Assembly: GCA_015680685.1 (NCBI GenBank)
Contig: MNCI01008058.1
Location: forward strand, 1-64,000
DNA length: 64,000 nucleotides
Reading direction: 5' to 3'
Origin: Gnetum montanum
Lineage: Eukaryota; Streptophyta; Gnetopsida; Gnetales; Gnetaceae
A program made the position numbers and the translations under genes. This document shows positions 22,081-32,299 of this stretch, piece after piece. How positions within the stretch are numbered: the first letter of the stretch is position 1; every line of letters begins with the position of its first letter. The notes under the pieces are model-generated. The model was not told the DNA's origin. It searched no databases and saw only the letters and a program-made list of their open reading frames with translations.

Positions 22081-24028
22081 CAATTTTTATGCTTTGTTTT
22101 GTGCATGGTCTTCTTGAGGCCTATTCTCATTATAGTGGAGCTAGTAGGAATTTTGTGCTACATTGGTCATCCTAAGACCAAGACTCCACCACATGACATG
22201 CCTCTTGGGAAGCTCTTGTTGTGGTTTTGGCCTAGGGTAAGGGACTTCCATGCCCACCTCCTTAGGAACTTTAGTGTGATGTTGTGGTCAAACATATCTG
22301 CAGATGTAGCCAGGGTTATTGTGGAGACTCTATTGCCTTAGACATCAAGAGTAATTTGTAGGTATATTATCAATAAATTAGTTCTTAAAACCACAAGGGA
22401 ACTCATCAATGCTGTATGTTCATGCTACTTGTTAGATATCTTGGGGATGCTATACTATAATAAGTATAATATTGATAATACTCTAATGGTGGCACATAGA
22501 GCCCATATAGTATTCTAGAACTCGCCTAGCATTGTGTATCATCTACAATAATAAACATGATTATTGTAATGTTTTTTTATGATTTTGGATTAACTTCTTT
22601 ACCTAACTTCATTAATATTACTTCTTTCAAGTACAAGGTCAACAAGTAGGGTTTGATTGTTAATGACAAAATCTTGGAAGTGGCTCAAACTACTTTAGAT
22701 GAATTCACCAAGAGTCCCCAAAGTAGAGCTATTGTGTAACAATAGTTAAGAGGGGACTTTAATGAATACACCAATAGGTTCAACATGGTATATAAGAAGG
22801 GCAAGAATGAGAAGATGATGCACAGTTGGTGGGTAGATGCTAGTAACATGGATCAGACTCTTGTAGAAATGGAAAGGTGAGCATATAGCTTATAGTGTTT
22901 TATGGATTTAAGTGTCTTATTTTTTTTCTTGGTCATTGAAATTGCTCATATGGATGCTAACCCTTAGTTATTACTTCACAAGACCTTCCACCTTAGTTGA
23001 TGTCACTATACCACTTTTAGGCTCACATCTTGAGGATACCCTCATCTTGAAGTTTGGTGATGTGACATTAGTGTAGAAGTGGCTAAGGGGATAGGTGCTT
23101 AGATATGTTCAAGAAAAAATCTAGTGTGCAAGTTTTCTTGATGTATTTATGGCACCTATTCCTTCCATCCCTACTGTGGAGATGTTACATGTTAACGACT
23201 CCTTCGATGAGGAAGTCGGTCGCTTTAGCACCATCATTCGAGGTGATAAGGTATACATTGGTATATATGCTAGTCTCTTTTGTGACTTGTTTTGAGTTTC
23301 CACTAATGAGGCCAAGGTTCCTATGAGGATAATGAGGGAATTAGGCCATCATGAGGAAGTTCTAGAGTGGCTTTGTGCCAGCATGGGCCACTCTAGAATT
23401 TTAAAGGATATGTTCATGAACCTTGATTCAAAGGAATCATATCCTTTTTTTAGGTCTCGTGCATTCCCCAAACTACTATCACAGAATAAGGTAATTAGCC
23501 TAGCATAGAGATGAATCTTTAAGAAGGTCTTAATGGAGGGTATGAAATTTGAATGGGCTACTAGGCTTCAAGAGGAGATTTTTAGACTCTGTGTTGACAC
23601 CTCTATGATAATCGATATGAACTTTGCATTTTTTATAATTTATCTAAAGAGGTTTACGAAGTTTCTAGTGGTCCATAGGAATGGAAGATGGATTTCCCAA
23701 GACCTAAGCCAACTTTCTAGACCTTAGATAAAACAAATTTATCCAATGGTGTAGGCCTAGAACCCACCAGACGGAGTGCAAAAGACATTATCCATCACCA
23801 CTAAGAATCTTGATGTTTGGTAGTATGAGTCTATTGATAATATTGATGATGATGAGCCCTTCTTATTTCCTACTATTGTTTAGTGGGCCAAACAATGGTG
23901 CATGAAGGACGAAGGGGTAGCTAGAGAGAAACTTAAGAGGTCCATGGAGGAGGCGCCCCCAGCATCAGATCAACCTACTCCAAGGAAGCTTAAGTTTAGG
24001 CCTAGGTCATCACAGAAGGTAGTCATAG

Positions 24029-24126
24029 GTATACTTTGTTTAACTTTGGCTATTTCATGTTTTAAAACTTTATGGATACTTTATGGTTTCATGTGTTAAT
24101 TGGTTTTCTATGTGCTATGGTTATAG
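24029..24126 (+). other. Predicted intron 1 of the antisense gene (98 nt)
   Basis: Donor ATAG|GTATAC and acceptor TTATAG|AAAAAG. Removal joins the phase-1 codon (G|AA, Glu) and keeps the reading open from SQKVVI into EKGQVIAAQAIV. Confidence 0.55.
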
Positions 24127-24321
24127 AAAAAGGTCAAGTTATAGCAGCCCAAGCTATTGTGAATGCAGAACAAAGGCATGTAGAAGAGGCACTCCTAAAG
24201 CAACCCATGGTTGAAGGTCTTGATGATGTAGGCATAGATGATCTAGATGCCTTGTTTGGTGAGGTGGTACTAGGTGCCTCTCCCATAATCATCCCAGAGG
24301 AGGAAGAGGAGGAGGAGCCAG

Positions 24322-24413
24322 GTATGCCTATTGCCTTAATATCATTGTTATGTTGCATTGGTTAACTTTTGGTTGTCATACTAGCCTTTTGATAATTGTT
24401 ATGCTTACAATAG
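24322..24413 (+). other. Predicted intron 2 of the antisense gene (92 nt)
   Basis: Donor CCAG|GTATGC and acceptor ACAATAG|TTCC. It is again phase 1, joining the poly-Glu exon to VPKSLVQAPIPRFHMKPW in frame. Confidence 0.55.
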
Positions 24414-25911
24414 TTCCTAAGTCACTAGTGCAAGCTCCCATCCCTAGGTTTCACATGAAACCATGGGTAGAGAATCTAGAAAAAGTGGAGTTCTTGCATG
24501 GGATGGCTAAGGACATCATCAATTGACTACAGCAGGTTGCACTTGAGATATGTAAGGATTTTGTTTTATGCACTTTGGTTGTAGGTTTTGTTTGCATTAT
24601 GGCTATTTGAGTTTGTGTCTTACAGTTGTCTTTTATTATTTGTGCAATACCGTCTGTGGAGTGGGACTTCAATAGTGACATGTGTGTAGACTTTCCTTTG
24701 ATGTGTCTAGTGTACTTGTGAAGTTGTATGACATTGCCACTAATTTAGCAATGTGATGTACAAAAGCTTCATAGGAGCTAGAGAGGTCTAACAAATCCCT
24801 ATGGGTGGAAGTTCTAGCCTTGAGGGAAAAGATTCAAAGGTAGGAGAATACAATTAGGGATCTTAAAGACCATAAAGGCTTTGTAGAATGCCAAATGGCT
24901 AACTTGAGGGAGTTACAAACTAAGGAGATCACTTGGGCTTGCTATTGGCATGTCATTCAGGACAAGGTAGTAGTTCTATGGAAGATGGTGGAGCAACATA
25001 TGTAGATGGACCTCATCTCTTGAAAGGTTAAAGATTGGAAGGATCACGATGCTTGGGTGCTATAGTGGGGTAAGAACAAAAGGCCCACAAGTAGCGGTAT
25101 AAGGCCAATTGTGGGGCTTACCTGAAATGGATTAAAGAAGAGTTAGTTGCATGACACAAGAAAGAGTTGTTCATTAAGGGGATTCAAGCAAAGAGCTCTT
25201 ATCAACTTTTTGAAAGTACTCTCAATATGAAGCAATGCTCCACTCTTGAAATCACTATCATTGTGGGTGAAATAGCTACAGTTGTTGTTACTCATGAGCC
25301 TTTTACTTGGACTCCTATGGATAGATCTAACATTCTTTTTGGTGTTGATCTTGGGGATGTTGACTGGGTCAACATGATGGAGGACCAGATCCTCCATCAT
25401 TTAGAGGAAGGCCTTCCCCATCTAACCCCAAAAGTGATGGAACTAGACTCTCCACAAGTTTGATCTATTTTATGTTTCAGTTTTGTTTGGCTTTAAGTCA
25501 TGATCTTGGCTATGGTCTACTAACTGGCTATATGTTATTGCATTTCAAGCCTTAGGAGACATAGTGGCCCTAGTGGTAAGGGTGGGAATGACCCACTACC
25601 CTTTCCTCTAGATGCTACTCAACAACCTCCTTTAGTTTAGCTTGTTGGCTATTTGTTTTTATTTTTGTGTTGATGGCTATGGTTAGCCAAGACTATGTTA
25701 TGGATGGCTATTCTTTGGCATCATTACTACATGTTGTATTTATGAACATTTTTATTTTAAATGTTGGTTCCATTTTAGCTATATGCATCTATAGTTGTAA
25801 ATGTTGTAAACATTGTAAATGGCTATGTTGATGTTTTTTGGTTATAGAATCAAATGACTAATCAATGTGATAATAGGCTAAGAAAAGAGTAATAAAAGAG
25901 ATGTTTTCTAG

Positions 25912-26160
25912 TTTTAGGCCATTGCAAGCACATGTTATATAGTTTTTCTTATTTCTACATTCTGTTTAATATCATAGAGAATGATAATGCCAGTTTAAGG
26001 TCATAGTGGATCATATTGCTAGTTTTAGGCCTTAGCCAACCTTGGTGCTAGTTTTATGTCTTAGTGAACAAGAATGCCAATTTAAGGTCATAGCAGACAA
26101 TAATGGTAGATTTAGGCCTTAGCAGGTCATGGTGCCAAATTTATGTCTTAGTGGACAGTG
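25912..26160. repeat. ~30-bp tandem repeat (TTTAAGGCC type), locus 3
   Basis: About seven diverged units of (A/C)AGTTT(A/T)AGGCCTTAGCAGG-CATGGTGCC. This is the largest of three loci with this repeat in the giant element. It marks the boundary between the protease side and the 9-kb gap. Confidence 0.65.
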
Positions 26161-26499
26161 TATTGAATGAGATAATAATAAAGAAAGGTTGTAAGAAATA
26201 AGTAACAATACAAATAAATTTATGGCTACATGCATTAGGCTATGTGCATAAAGTGTAAAACAAAAATTGCATATATAATAAATTGGAAATGAAAAGTAAG
26301 GCAATATGGTTATCATTGTATCTAGTCATAAAGGGATGGGAAGGTTAGGGTAACTTCACTTGTGAAAACTCATCCTAATATTTGCACGATTAGGGGGTGA
26401 GTAAGGCCTATTCTACACAAGCTTGTACTTGGCATCTCCTTTGGTTATGATGTTGAGAGGGAGTTCATCTCATAGTGTATTACATTTGTTATCATTGTT

Positions 26500-27060
26500 G
26501 GTTGTCTTGAGTTTTTTCTCTTCATGGCTAGGAGCTTCTTCTTGAAGCTCCACATTGGACCCCTATTCTATGGCCATGTTGTTGATGGCTAGGGGACCCG
26601 TGTTGTCACCATGAATGAAGATCTCACCTCCCTCGTAAGGATGGTGAATTTCTTGGTGGATGGACAAGGATACAACTCGTAATTGATCCAACCAAGTTCT
26701 TCCAAGGATTAGGTTGAACCTTGGTATCTCTTCCACCACTAAGAATTTTGCAGTGGTAGGAAATTGTTCTTTGGCTATGAAATCCAAGGAGATAGACCCA
26801 TTGATAGCACTCTTGATCCATTGAAGGACTTAAAAGTTGTGGTGGTTGTACATTGTACTTGCTCTATTAGGCCCAAGCATTTAACAATGGTGCATGGGAT
26901 GACATTGGTTGCTACTCCATCATCAACATGCACCTAATGTATTGTAAATTATATTATGCATATGGTTATGAATAAAGAGGTTGTAGTCACTTCACCATTG
27001 TGGGAATTAACCTTAATTTTGCTATTGCAAAATGTTAAGGATGTTGATTTGTCTTCCCTT
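26500..27060 (-). pseudogene. Decayed aspartic protease of the giant element
   Basis: Retropepsin cleaves the gag-pol polyprotein. Minus-strand reading gives an N-terminal NSHNGEVTTTSLFIT followed by VDDGVATNVIP, where DDG stands for the usual D-(S/T/D)-G active site. The C-terminal block (26787-26563) reads FPTTAKFLVVEEIPRFNLIL, then GRTWLDQLRVVSLSIHQEI. The ILGRxWL motif and the following HQ and GD residues match Tat-lineage proteases. It lies directly after the gag spacer and before the gap; RT is about 10 kb downstream in minus sense. Confidence 0.75.
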
Positions 27061-29900
27061 GGTGAGGGAGGAATCATCACTACATGAATGGCTGTCTCAT
27101 TAGTAGGAATATCCTCACTAGCAAGTATGGAGGTCAACATTTGGATTAGCACCTCATGATGTGTGGCAGAAATCATAATTAGGTCATATAAGCTTAAAGT
27201 GGTATTTTCTTGCTTTAGGGATTGCTTAACTTGACTCATTTCACTGAGGAAGTCTTTGTCATTGGACATGAGCTTGTAACCCTAGTTGTGCATTACTTCC
27301 TCCATATGTCCCAAAAGGTAAACTTTAGTTTTAGGCTATGGCTCTTGTTTGTTATTTTGGTTGTGGGCTTTATCATCCTTATGTGGCTTTTTGGTTAAAG
27401 GAGATGGGGTAGAGGAGGTCATAGATATAGCCAAGATGGAAGTGGGCTTTGGTGGACCCACTTCCTTTTGTTCATCTATCTACTTGTCTCACTTATTGTC
27501 AAGCTTTTTCTTATACTTCCTCCTTTGGTTGGCTAATTTGTTTTGGTTGTCAAGCATTGGTTATAAGGAAGAGGTAGTAGAATTGCCTACCATAGGGGGT
27601 TATTGTGCAATTGGTTGGGCTATAGTTTTTCAACTTATATTGGGTTGGAGAACCTTAATGACAAAAGGTTCTTTTGGAGGAATTCATGATGGTACTTTGA
27701 CAATGAAAGAAGGTCTTAAGCTATGGGAAGCTAAAGAAGCTATCTCATAGTAAAGGGGTACTTAGATCACGAATGGTTCTCTTGTAGTTCTCTGACTGCC
27801 ATTAATGTTGAATGCTGAAATAACATAAGAACTATCATTGGCATTCAATGGGTCTTTATAGACCTACATTGACTAGTTTTGTGGTCAAAATAGGTTAGAA
27901 GCATCTAAGGCTAGTTCCCCTCTATCTATAATCCTTTGTAGGTCATCCTTTAGCACAAACCAAAAGTCTATATCATGACTAGGTAGTTGATGATAATGAC
28001 AGAAAAGGTCTAGCTTGAAGTATCTAGGTAATATGGGATCATCATTTGTTGTCCAAGAGGGATCTTTGCCTATTTCACACAGTCGCTCATGTTTCTTTCA
28101 AGTGGCTTTAATCATTTGTTTATGTTGCATGCCCCTACTTCTTAATAGTTGATCAAGCAACTCAGATGGTTTTAGTGGAAACTCAATGTACTTACACCTA
28201 TCCTTCCTTTCAAAGTTAGGTCTATTTTTTATTGATGTATTGGTCTCAGAAGTTGATGGTTGGTTATTGTGGTCATTGGTGGGGGCCTGGGTCTTTTCTT
28301 TGTTTCTTCAAGTGTGTTGTTTTTTATATGATATATAGGCCAGATCATGGTTGGCCTTTGTAGCATCCTCTATGTTTTTAGTTTGTGAGAACACTTGACT
28401 AAGAGATTGTAGATTAATGTAGTAAAGTTTTTACTTGATTAACTCATTAATTGCTCCCTTGAATATGAATAAAAAGTGGGCTTTGACTATGGGCTTTGGT
28501 ATTTCATTTAGTAGTCCATCTCACCATTGAATGAATTTTTGTACAGGTTCTAAGGGCCCTTGTTTTCATAGCATTATGTCAAGCTTCAAGGTATAGTTGA
28601 AGTAGTACATAAATTGGGCTACTAAGTTTTATAGAGAGGATATAGATCTTCTAGGTAATGTGTAATACTAATCAAGTGCTTTCCTAGTCAAAGACATAGA
28701 GAAAATCCTCATGATGGTATGAGGCCTTGGCTGTAAGAGCAAACAGTCATATCAAAAGATGATAAGGTGAGCATTAGGCTTAACTTTTCCATTATATTTG
28801 CTAAATTGTGAAATGGGGACACTAGGAGAAAGTGTTAAGGGCTGGACTACAAAACTTATGGGATCATCCTGGTAGAAGTTCATAATCTTGATGATTTGTG
28901 CAGTAGAGGCTATAAGCCTCTTAAATTCCTATTTTAGGTCTTCAATCATTTGGAAGGCTTGATCCAAGCCTTGTGGTGGTCCCATAGTTTGTGAGGATTG
29001 TGGCCTCACTATGGGTTATATGACAGAAGGCAAAGGTTGCACAATGGTTATGGCTTGAGGGCGAAACAAAGAAACATATGTTTATGTTAGTACTTGGAGC
29101 ACAAATAGGGCAAATGTAGTGTGTGGCCCTTGTGTTGTAGGGGGTCTCATGATTGATCCCATGCAAGCAGTTATCAAATTTGTGGTGGCAAAACCAACCA
29201 TTGAAGATTTTGTATTTTTTGGCTATGTTGCAAATGGCATTGCTATATTATAATTTTTTGTTTATGGCATTGATTGAGTGTGATGTGTTACCACAACTAG
29301 TGTGGAGTTTGCTATAGTATGATGTGGAGGTGTAGAATATGGTGGCATCATACACATAGAGAAAAGAAAGACATTAGGGGAAGGTTCTATGAAATTGGGG
29401 GATGTTTGGTTGAATAGCCCTCCAAGGATATTTTCAGGTGCAGATTCTGCACTAAATTCATCATCTTCTTCCTATTGTTCCCCAAAGGTAGGCTGGTCAT
29501 CTTCATCCTCTGTAGTAATTAGTTGGGCTAGGATACTAGAATAGATGTCGTTAAGGGAAATTTCTTCATATGGGGAAGGCATATACTCTATCTTGCCCCT
29601 ATGTATGAGCTCAAATTCCCTCTTGGCTTTGGCTTCAATTTGGGGAACTAGCATGCTAGCTTGTATTTTGGCACAAATGAAGTTATAGTGATATTCATTA
29701 TTGGATACAAAATTAGGACTCTCTCATTTGACTATCAAATATCACCTACACAATGACTATAGGGTCTTTGGGATCATACACCTTCATGATTTGTTGGTTA
29801 TGATCTTTGCTAGTGAAGGTGAAGGGCAATTTGGTGGATTTTTGAAAAGGCATGGTAATAGTGCTAATAATTGTTTGGAATAGGCTATAAATGTTAAGAT
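27061..29900 (-). pseudogene. Decayed gag of the giant element
   Basis: Minus-strand reading near 28580-28440 shows the capsid end (GPLEPVQKFIQW, LLNEIPKPIVKAHFLFIFKG). Near 28180-28130 comes a PLKPSELLDQLLRSRGM linker. Near 28020-27930 a zinc-knuckle-like motif reads FCHYHQLPSHDIDFWFVLKD, then DDLQRIIDRGEL. This corresponds to the C-x2-H-x4-GHDTxxC-x2-LKxxIxxLI motif of Tat gags, with the second Gly and the last Cys lost. The open piece 29654-29472 (EFELIHRGKIEYMPSPYEE) may be its N-terminal region. Frames shift repeatedly. It occupies the normal place between leader and protease. Confidence 0.6.
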
Positions 29901-29999
29901 AGGAGTAAATTCTAGTGAATGGAATTCAAAAACTCTTAGAGAAAATGAAAATGGAAAAAATGATATACTTTCTATAATTAGTAAGTGGGGGATAAGGGG

Positions 30000-31033
30000 T
30001 GTTTATCCCTTTACCAGAAATAGAATATTGACAATGTTGGCCTTAAACCTCCCCCAAGTTGGGTATGGTAGGGGGGAAAGAAGGGGGCTAAGATAATGGA
30101 AATATTGCACCTTCCTATTCCAATGTTGGAGAGAGGGGGAAAAGTTTGAAGACCAAAATGGAAACTTAGAAGTTTCCAAAGATGGTTTTGGCAAAGTTTT
30201 CGAATTTCACCAAAAAGGAGGGAAAAGTGGGCTTGGTTGTTATGGAAATCAATGTTGGTTTAGTGAGAAACATTATGGCAACAAAAATTAAATGTTTATC
30301 AAGGCTTCCATGCTCGCTTTTCCCTAGGAATTCACAACAAATGTTGTTAAATTCTAGCATCCAAACCACTTGTAGCTTCCATGTTGAGGTTTCTACCATA
30401 GGGGGGAGGAAATGGCAATGTTGGATTCCTTGGGAGTTTTGGCTAAAAAATGGCTTTCAACTTGTAATAATAGCAGATCTGGTTATGAAACTAGTTTTAA
30501 ATTTCACCAATGATAGCTTCCCAACTACTTCCATGTTGGGTATGGCACAGGGGGGAAAGAAGAGGGGGGAGGTGAGATGATGGGAATCTCACACCTCCTA
30601 CCTCAATGTTAATGGGGTGGGGTGGGGAGGTAGGGGTAGGGGGAGGAGGAAAGGTTGAAAACCAAAGTGAAAAGTTACTATTTTTCCACTAAAATTGGTT
30701 CTAGGTAGTTGCTAATTCTCTCAACTTGGAAAAATGGGGGGAAGAGTCAACTCATAGATGAGTTAAACCATCCACTTTAAGAAGCTAGAAAATAAAATTT
30801 TGGCAATAAAAAAATGGGGAAAAGAGGTATAAATTCTGGCTTTGGACCTTAAAATTCATAGCAAGTGCTTTGAAAAACCAAAGCCCAACCACTTACAACT
30901 TCCATGTTGTAGTTTTAGTCACAAGGGGGGAAAGACTAACATTGATTTTTCAAAGGTCTTGGCTACAAAAAATGAAGGCAAAGCTTGCAACTGGAAATTT
31001 AAATAATTGATTTGGCTATAGAATTTAGACAAA
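30000..31033. repeat. Leader of the giant element with repeated hairpin words
   Basis: Between the primer-binding site and gag, a (A/G)CTTCCATGTTG-(N)-GGGGGGAAAG-type word recurs (30020, 30300, 30380, 30520, 30900). It shares words with the 17.4-20.4 kb array. A G-run tract lies at 30613-30650. No coding frame is supported. Confidence 0.5.
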
Positions 31034-31052
31034 GGCCCTTCTTCTAGCACCA
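31034..31052 (-). other. Primer-binding site of the giant element
   Basis: Minus strand TGGTGCTAGAAGAAGGGCC directly abuts the 5' LTR end and starts with the TGG complementary to a tRNA CCA tail. I could not assign the tRNA with certainty. The TGGTGC start may be a deaminated TGGCGC. Confidence 0.55.
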
Positions 31053-32104
31053 AGAAAAAACTATTGTGACCAAAAATCTCGATTACAAGAACCAAGGATC
31101 CTTAGTGCAAGAATTTTCTCAACCTTGAACCCTTAGGGTCTTCAAGACAAAAATGGGATTCAGAACACTTGGCTAGTTTGGTAGATCAGACAAGGACATG
31201 GAAGATGTAAAATGTGGAATTATAAATAGATCCAAAGAATGCAGAAATAATAACTTTAATTCTATAGAATACAAAACTCAAAACTTAAAACTTTATTAAG
31301 AAGAGAATAATGAATAAGTTAGAGAAATGTGTACAAAAAATGATGCTTGGATGAGCAACAAGGAGGTCCACTTGTATGAGAGTTCAAAGATTATTAAAGC
31401 CAAGATGATTTGCTCCATGATTTGAGTTCCAAGCCACTCTTAATGCCATAGGATCTTCCTTTGCTACTATAACCTTGGATCCAATCTCAAGGCCTAACTG
31501 CTTCCATACTAAGGTTTCAGAGTATGCAAGTATGGGAACTCACAAGAGCTCTTGAGTGCTTGAAAATTTTTTAAGTATAGAAATGTGTATATGCAAATTT
31601 CTTATAAGTGTAGTATATTGTCAAAAATGCTCAACCTGTCAAAAATGTTTAATCTTATTCAAAAATTTTTGGAACTTGTAAATGGTGTTGGAGTTTGGCT
31701 TAAAATTGGCTATGATTGGGCTGAAAATTAGCTAGAAATTTGATGTNACCAAATGGTTTGATATACCATTGAGGGTAGGTTGAATATTCCACAATATATA
31801 TGTTTTCAGCGTAGAAAAATGTCTATCCCTCATAAAACCCATCAAATTACTTTTTTTTGGCATTCCAAAACACATTTTTAACCCCCCAAGCCCAAATATA
31901 GCCACTAGGTAACTTTATTCACTTGGGGAATGAGACTCTCAAAACTTATAAGGCATTTTTCAGCCCTGAAGGTATAAAGTATGTGAAATTGCCCATTGTG
32001 GGTTACAATTTTTACATTTACAATGAAATTTTGCCTTGGGTTCCATGGGGTGAAACCTACATGATGAAGATTGGTTATAACATGCAAAATTTTGTGGTGT
32101 TTCA
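31053..32104 (-). repeat. Family-2 5' LTR with an assembly gap
   Basis: Homologous to 11391-12826. The single N at 31747 falls where the other LTR has about 380 bp more (roughly 12075-12480), which accounts for the length difference (1052 versus 1436 bp). The right end (TTCA at 32104) is followed at once by family-1 LTR sequence. Confidence 0.75.
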
Positions 32105-32247
32105 ACCAAGTTTCATATTTATAGGGATGCACACATCCTGAAACATCATATCAATGATGACGTAGCATGAGAAGAGACATCATATCAATGACATGATTAA
32201 TACATCATTTCTATGATGTTGTAACACAACAAAATTTGAATTTTTCA
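32105..32247 (-). repeat. Family-1 LTR, right half, split by the giant element
   Basis: Matches the TATA-bearing end of the LTR at 44553-44684: CTATAAATA on the minus strand at 32116-32124, repeated ATATCAATGA words, and the ATGATGTTGTAAC end. It is the counterpart of 10692-11390. Confidence 0.75.
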
Positions 32248-32260
32248 TACCCCCATGACT
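32248..32260 (-). other. Family-1 polypurine tract
   Basis: Minus strand AGTCATGGGGGTA, identical to 4154-4166, abuts the LTR end. It shows that the split LTR is the 3' LTR of an element whose interior extends to the right. Confidence 0.75.
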
Positions 32261-32299
32261 AACTAGAAAGTCATCCTTGAGTTAAAACAAAATAATGAT

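Larger units (their letters stand above)
22087..25463 (+). pseudogene. Decayed intron-containing gene on the antisense strand of the giant element
   Basis: I do not recognise the family. Plus-strand exons can be read at 22087-22545 (LWFWPRVRDFHAHLLRNFSV), 22632-22876 (KILEVAQTTLDEFTKSPQS; MHSWWVDASNMDQTLVEME), 23310-23727 (MRELGHHEEVLEWLCASMGH; ATRLQEEIFRLCVDTSM), 23902-24028 (basic, PTPRKLKFRPRSSQK), 24127-24321 (ending in a run of Glu), 24414-24560 (HMKPWVENLEKVEFLHG) and 24727-25463 (coiled coil LWVEVLALREKIQR; PFTWTPMDRSNILFGVDLGD). Introns at 24029-24126 and 24322-24413 have GT...AG ends and join the exons in frame, and a GTGAGC donor follows 22876. Stops replace Gln, Arg and Trp. It lies opposite to the host element, between RT and protease. 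It could be a captured host gene or an antisense retroelement ORF. Confidence 0.55.
11391..32104 (-). mobile_element. Giant Tat/Ogre-like Ty3/gypsy retrotransposon (family 2), both LTRs present
   Basis: On the minus strand the order is: 5' LTR (32104-31053), primer-binding site (31052-31034), hairpin-rich leader, gag (29.9-27.3 kb), protease (27.0-26.5 kb), a gap of about 9.8 kb, RT (16.5-15.4 kb), RNase H, archaeal-type RNase H, integrase (14.15-13.06 kb), polypurine tract (12842-12827) and 3' LTR (12826-11391). Dual RNase H domains define the Tat lineage of plant gypsy elements. A size above 20 kb and a noncoding break between gag-protease and RT-integrase recall Ogre elements. The element sits inside a family-1 LTR. 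All frames are decayed. I could not recognise a target-site duplication, and the left boundary is uncertain by about 15 bp. Confidence 0.75.

Noticed and set aside
23251-23309. Extra introns in the antisense gene at GTATAC 23251 and GTAATT 23491
   Set aside because: The first would be only 46-59 nt long; at the second the frame reads straight through into the next exon with stops only, so no intron is needed there.
24134-24358. Minus-strand Ser-rich ORF
   Set aside because: It is the shadow of the poly-Glu exon on the plus strand.
11385-32110. Target-site duplication of the giant element
   Set aside because: The bases flanking 11391 and 32104 do not give a convincing 5-bp match, and the left LTR tip is uncertain.
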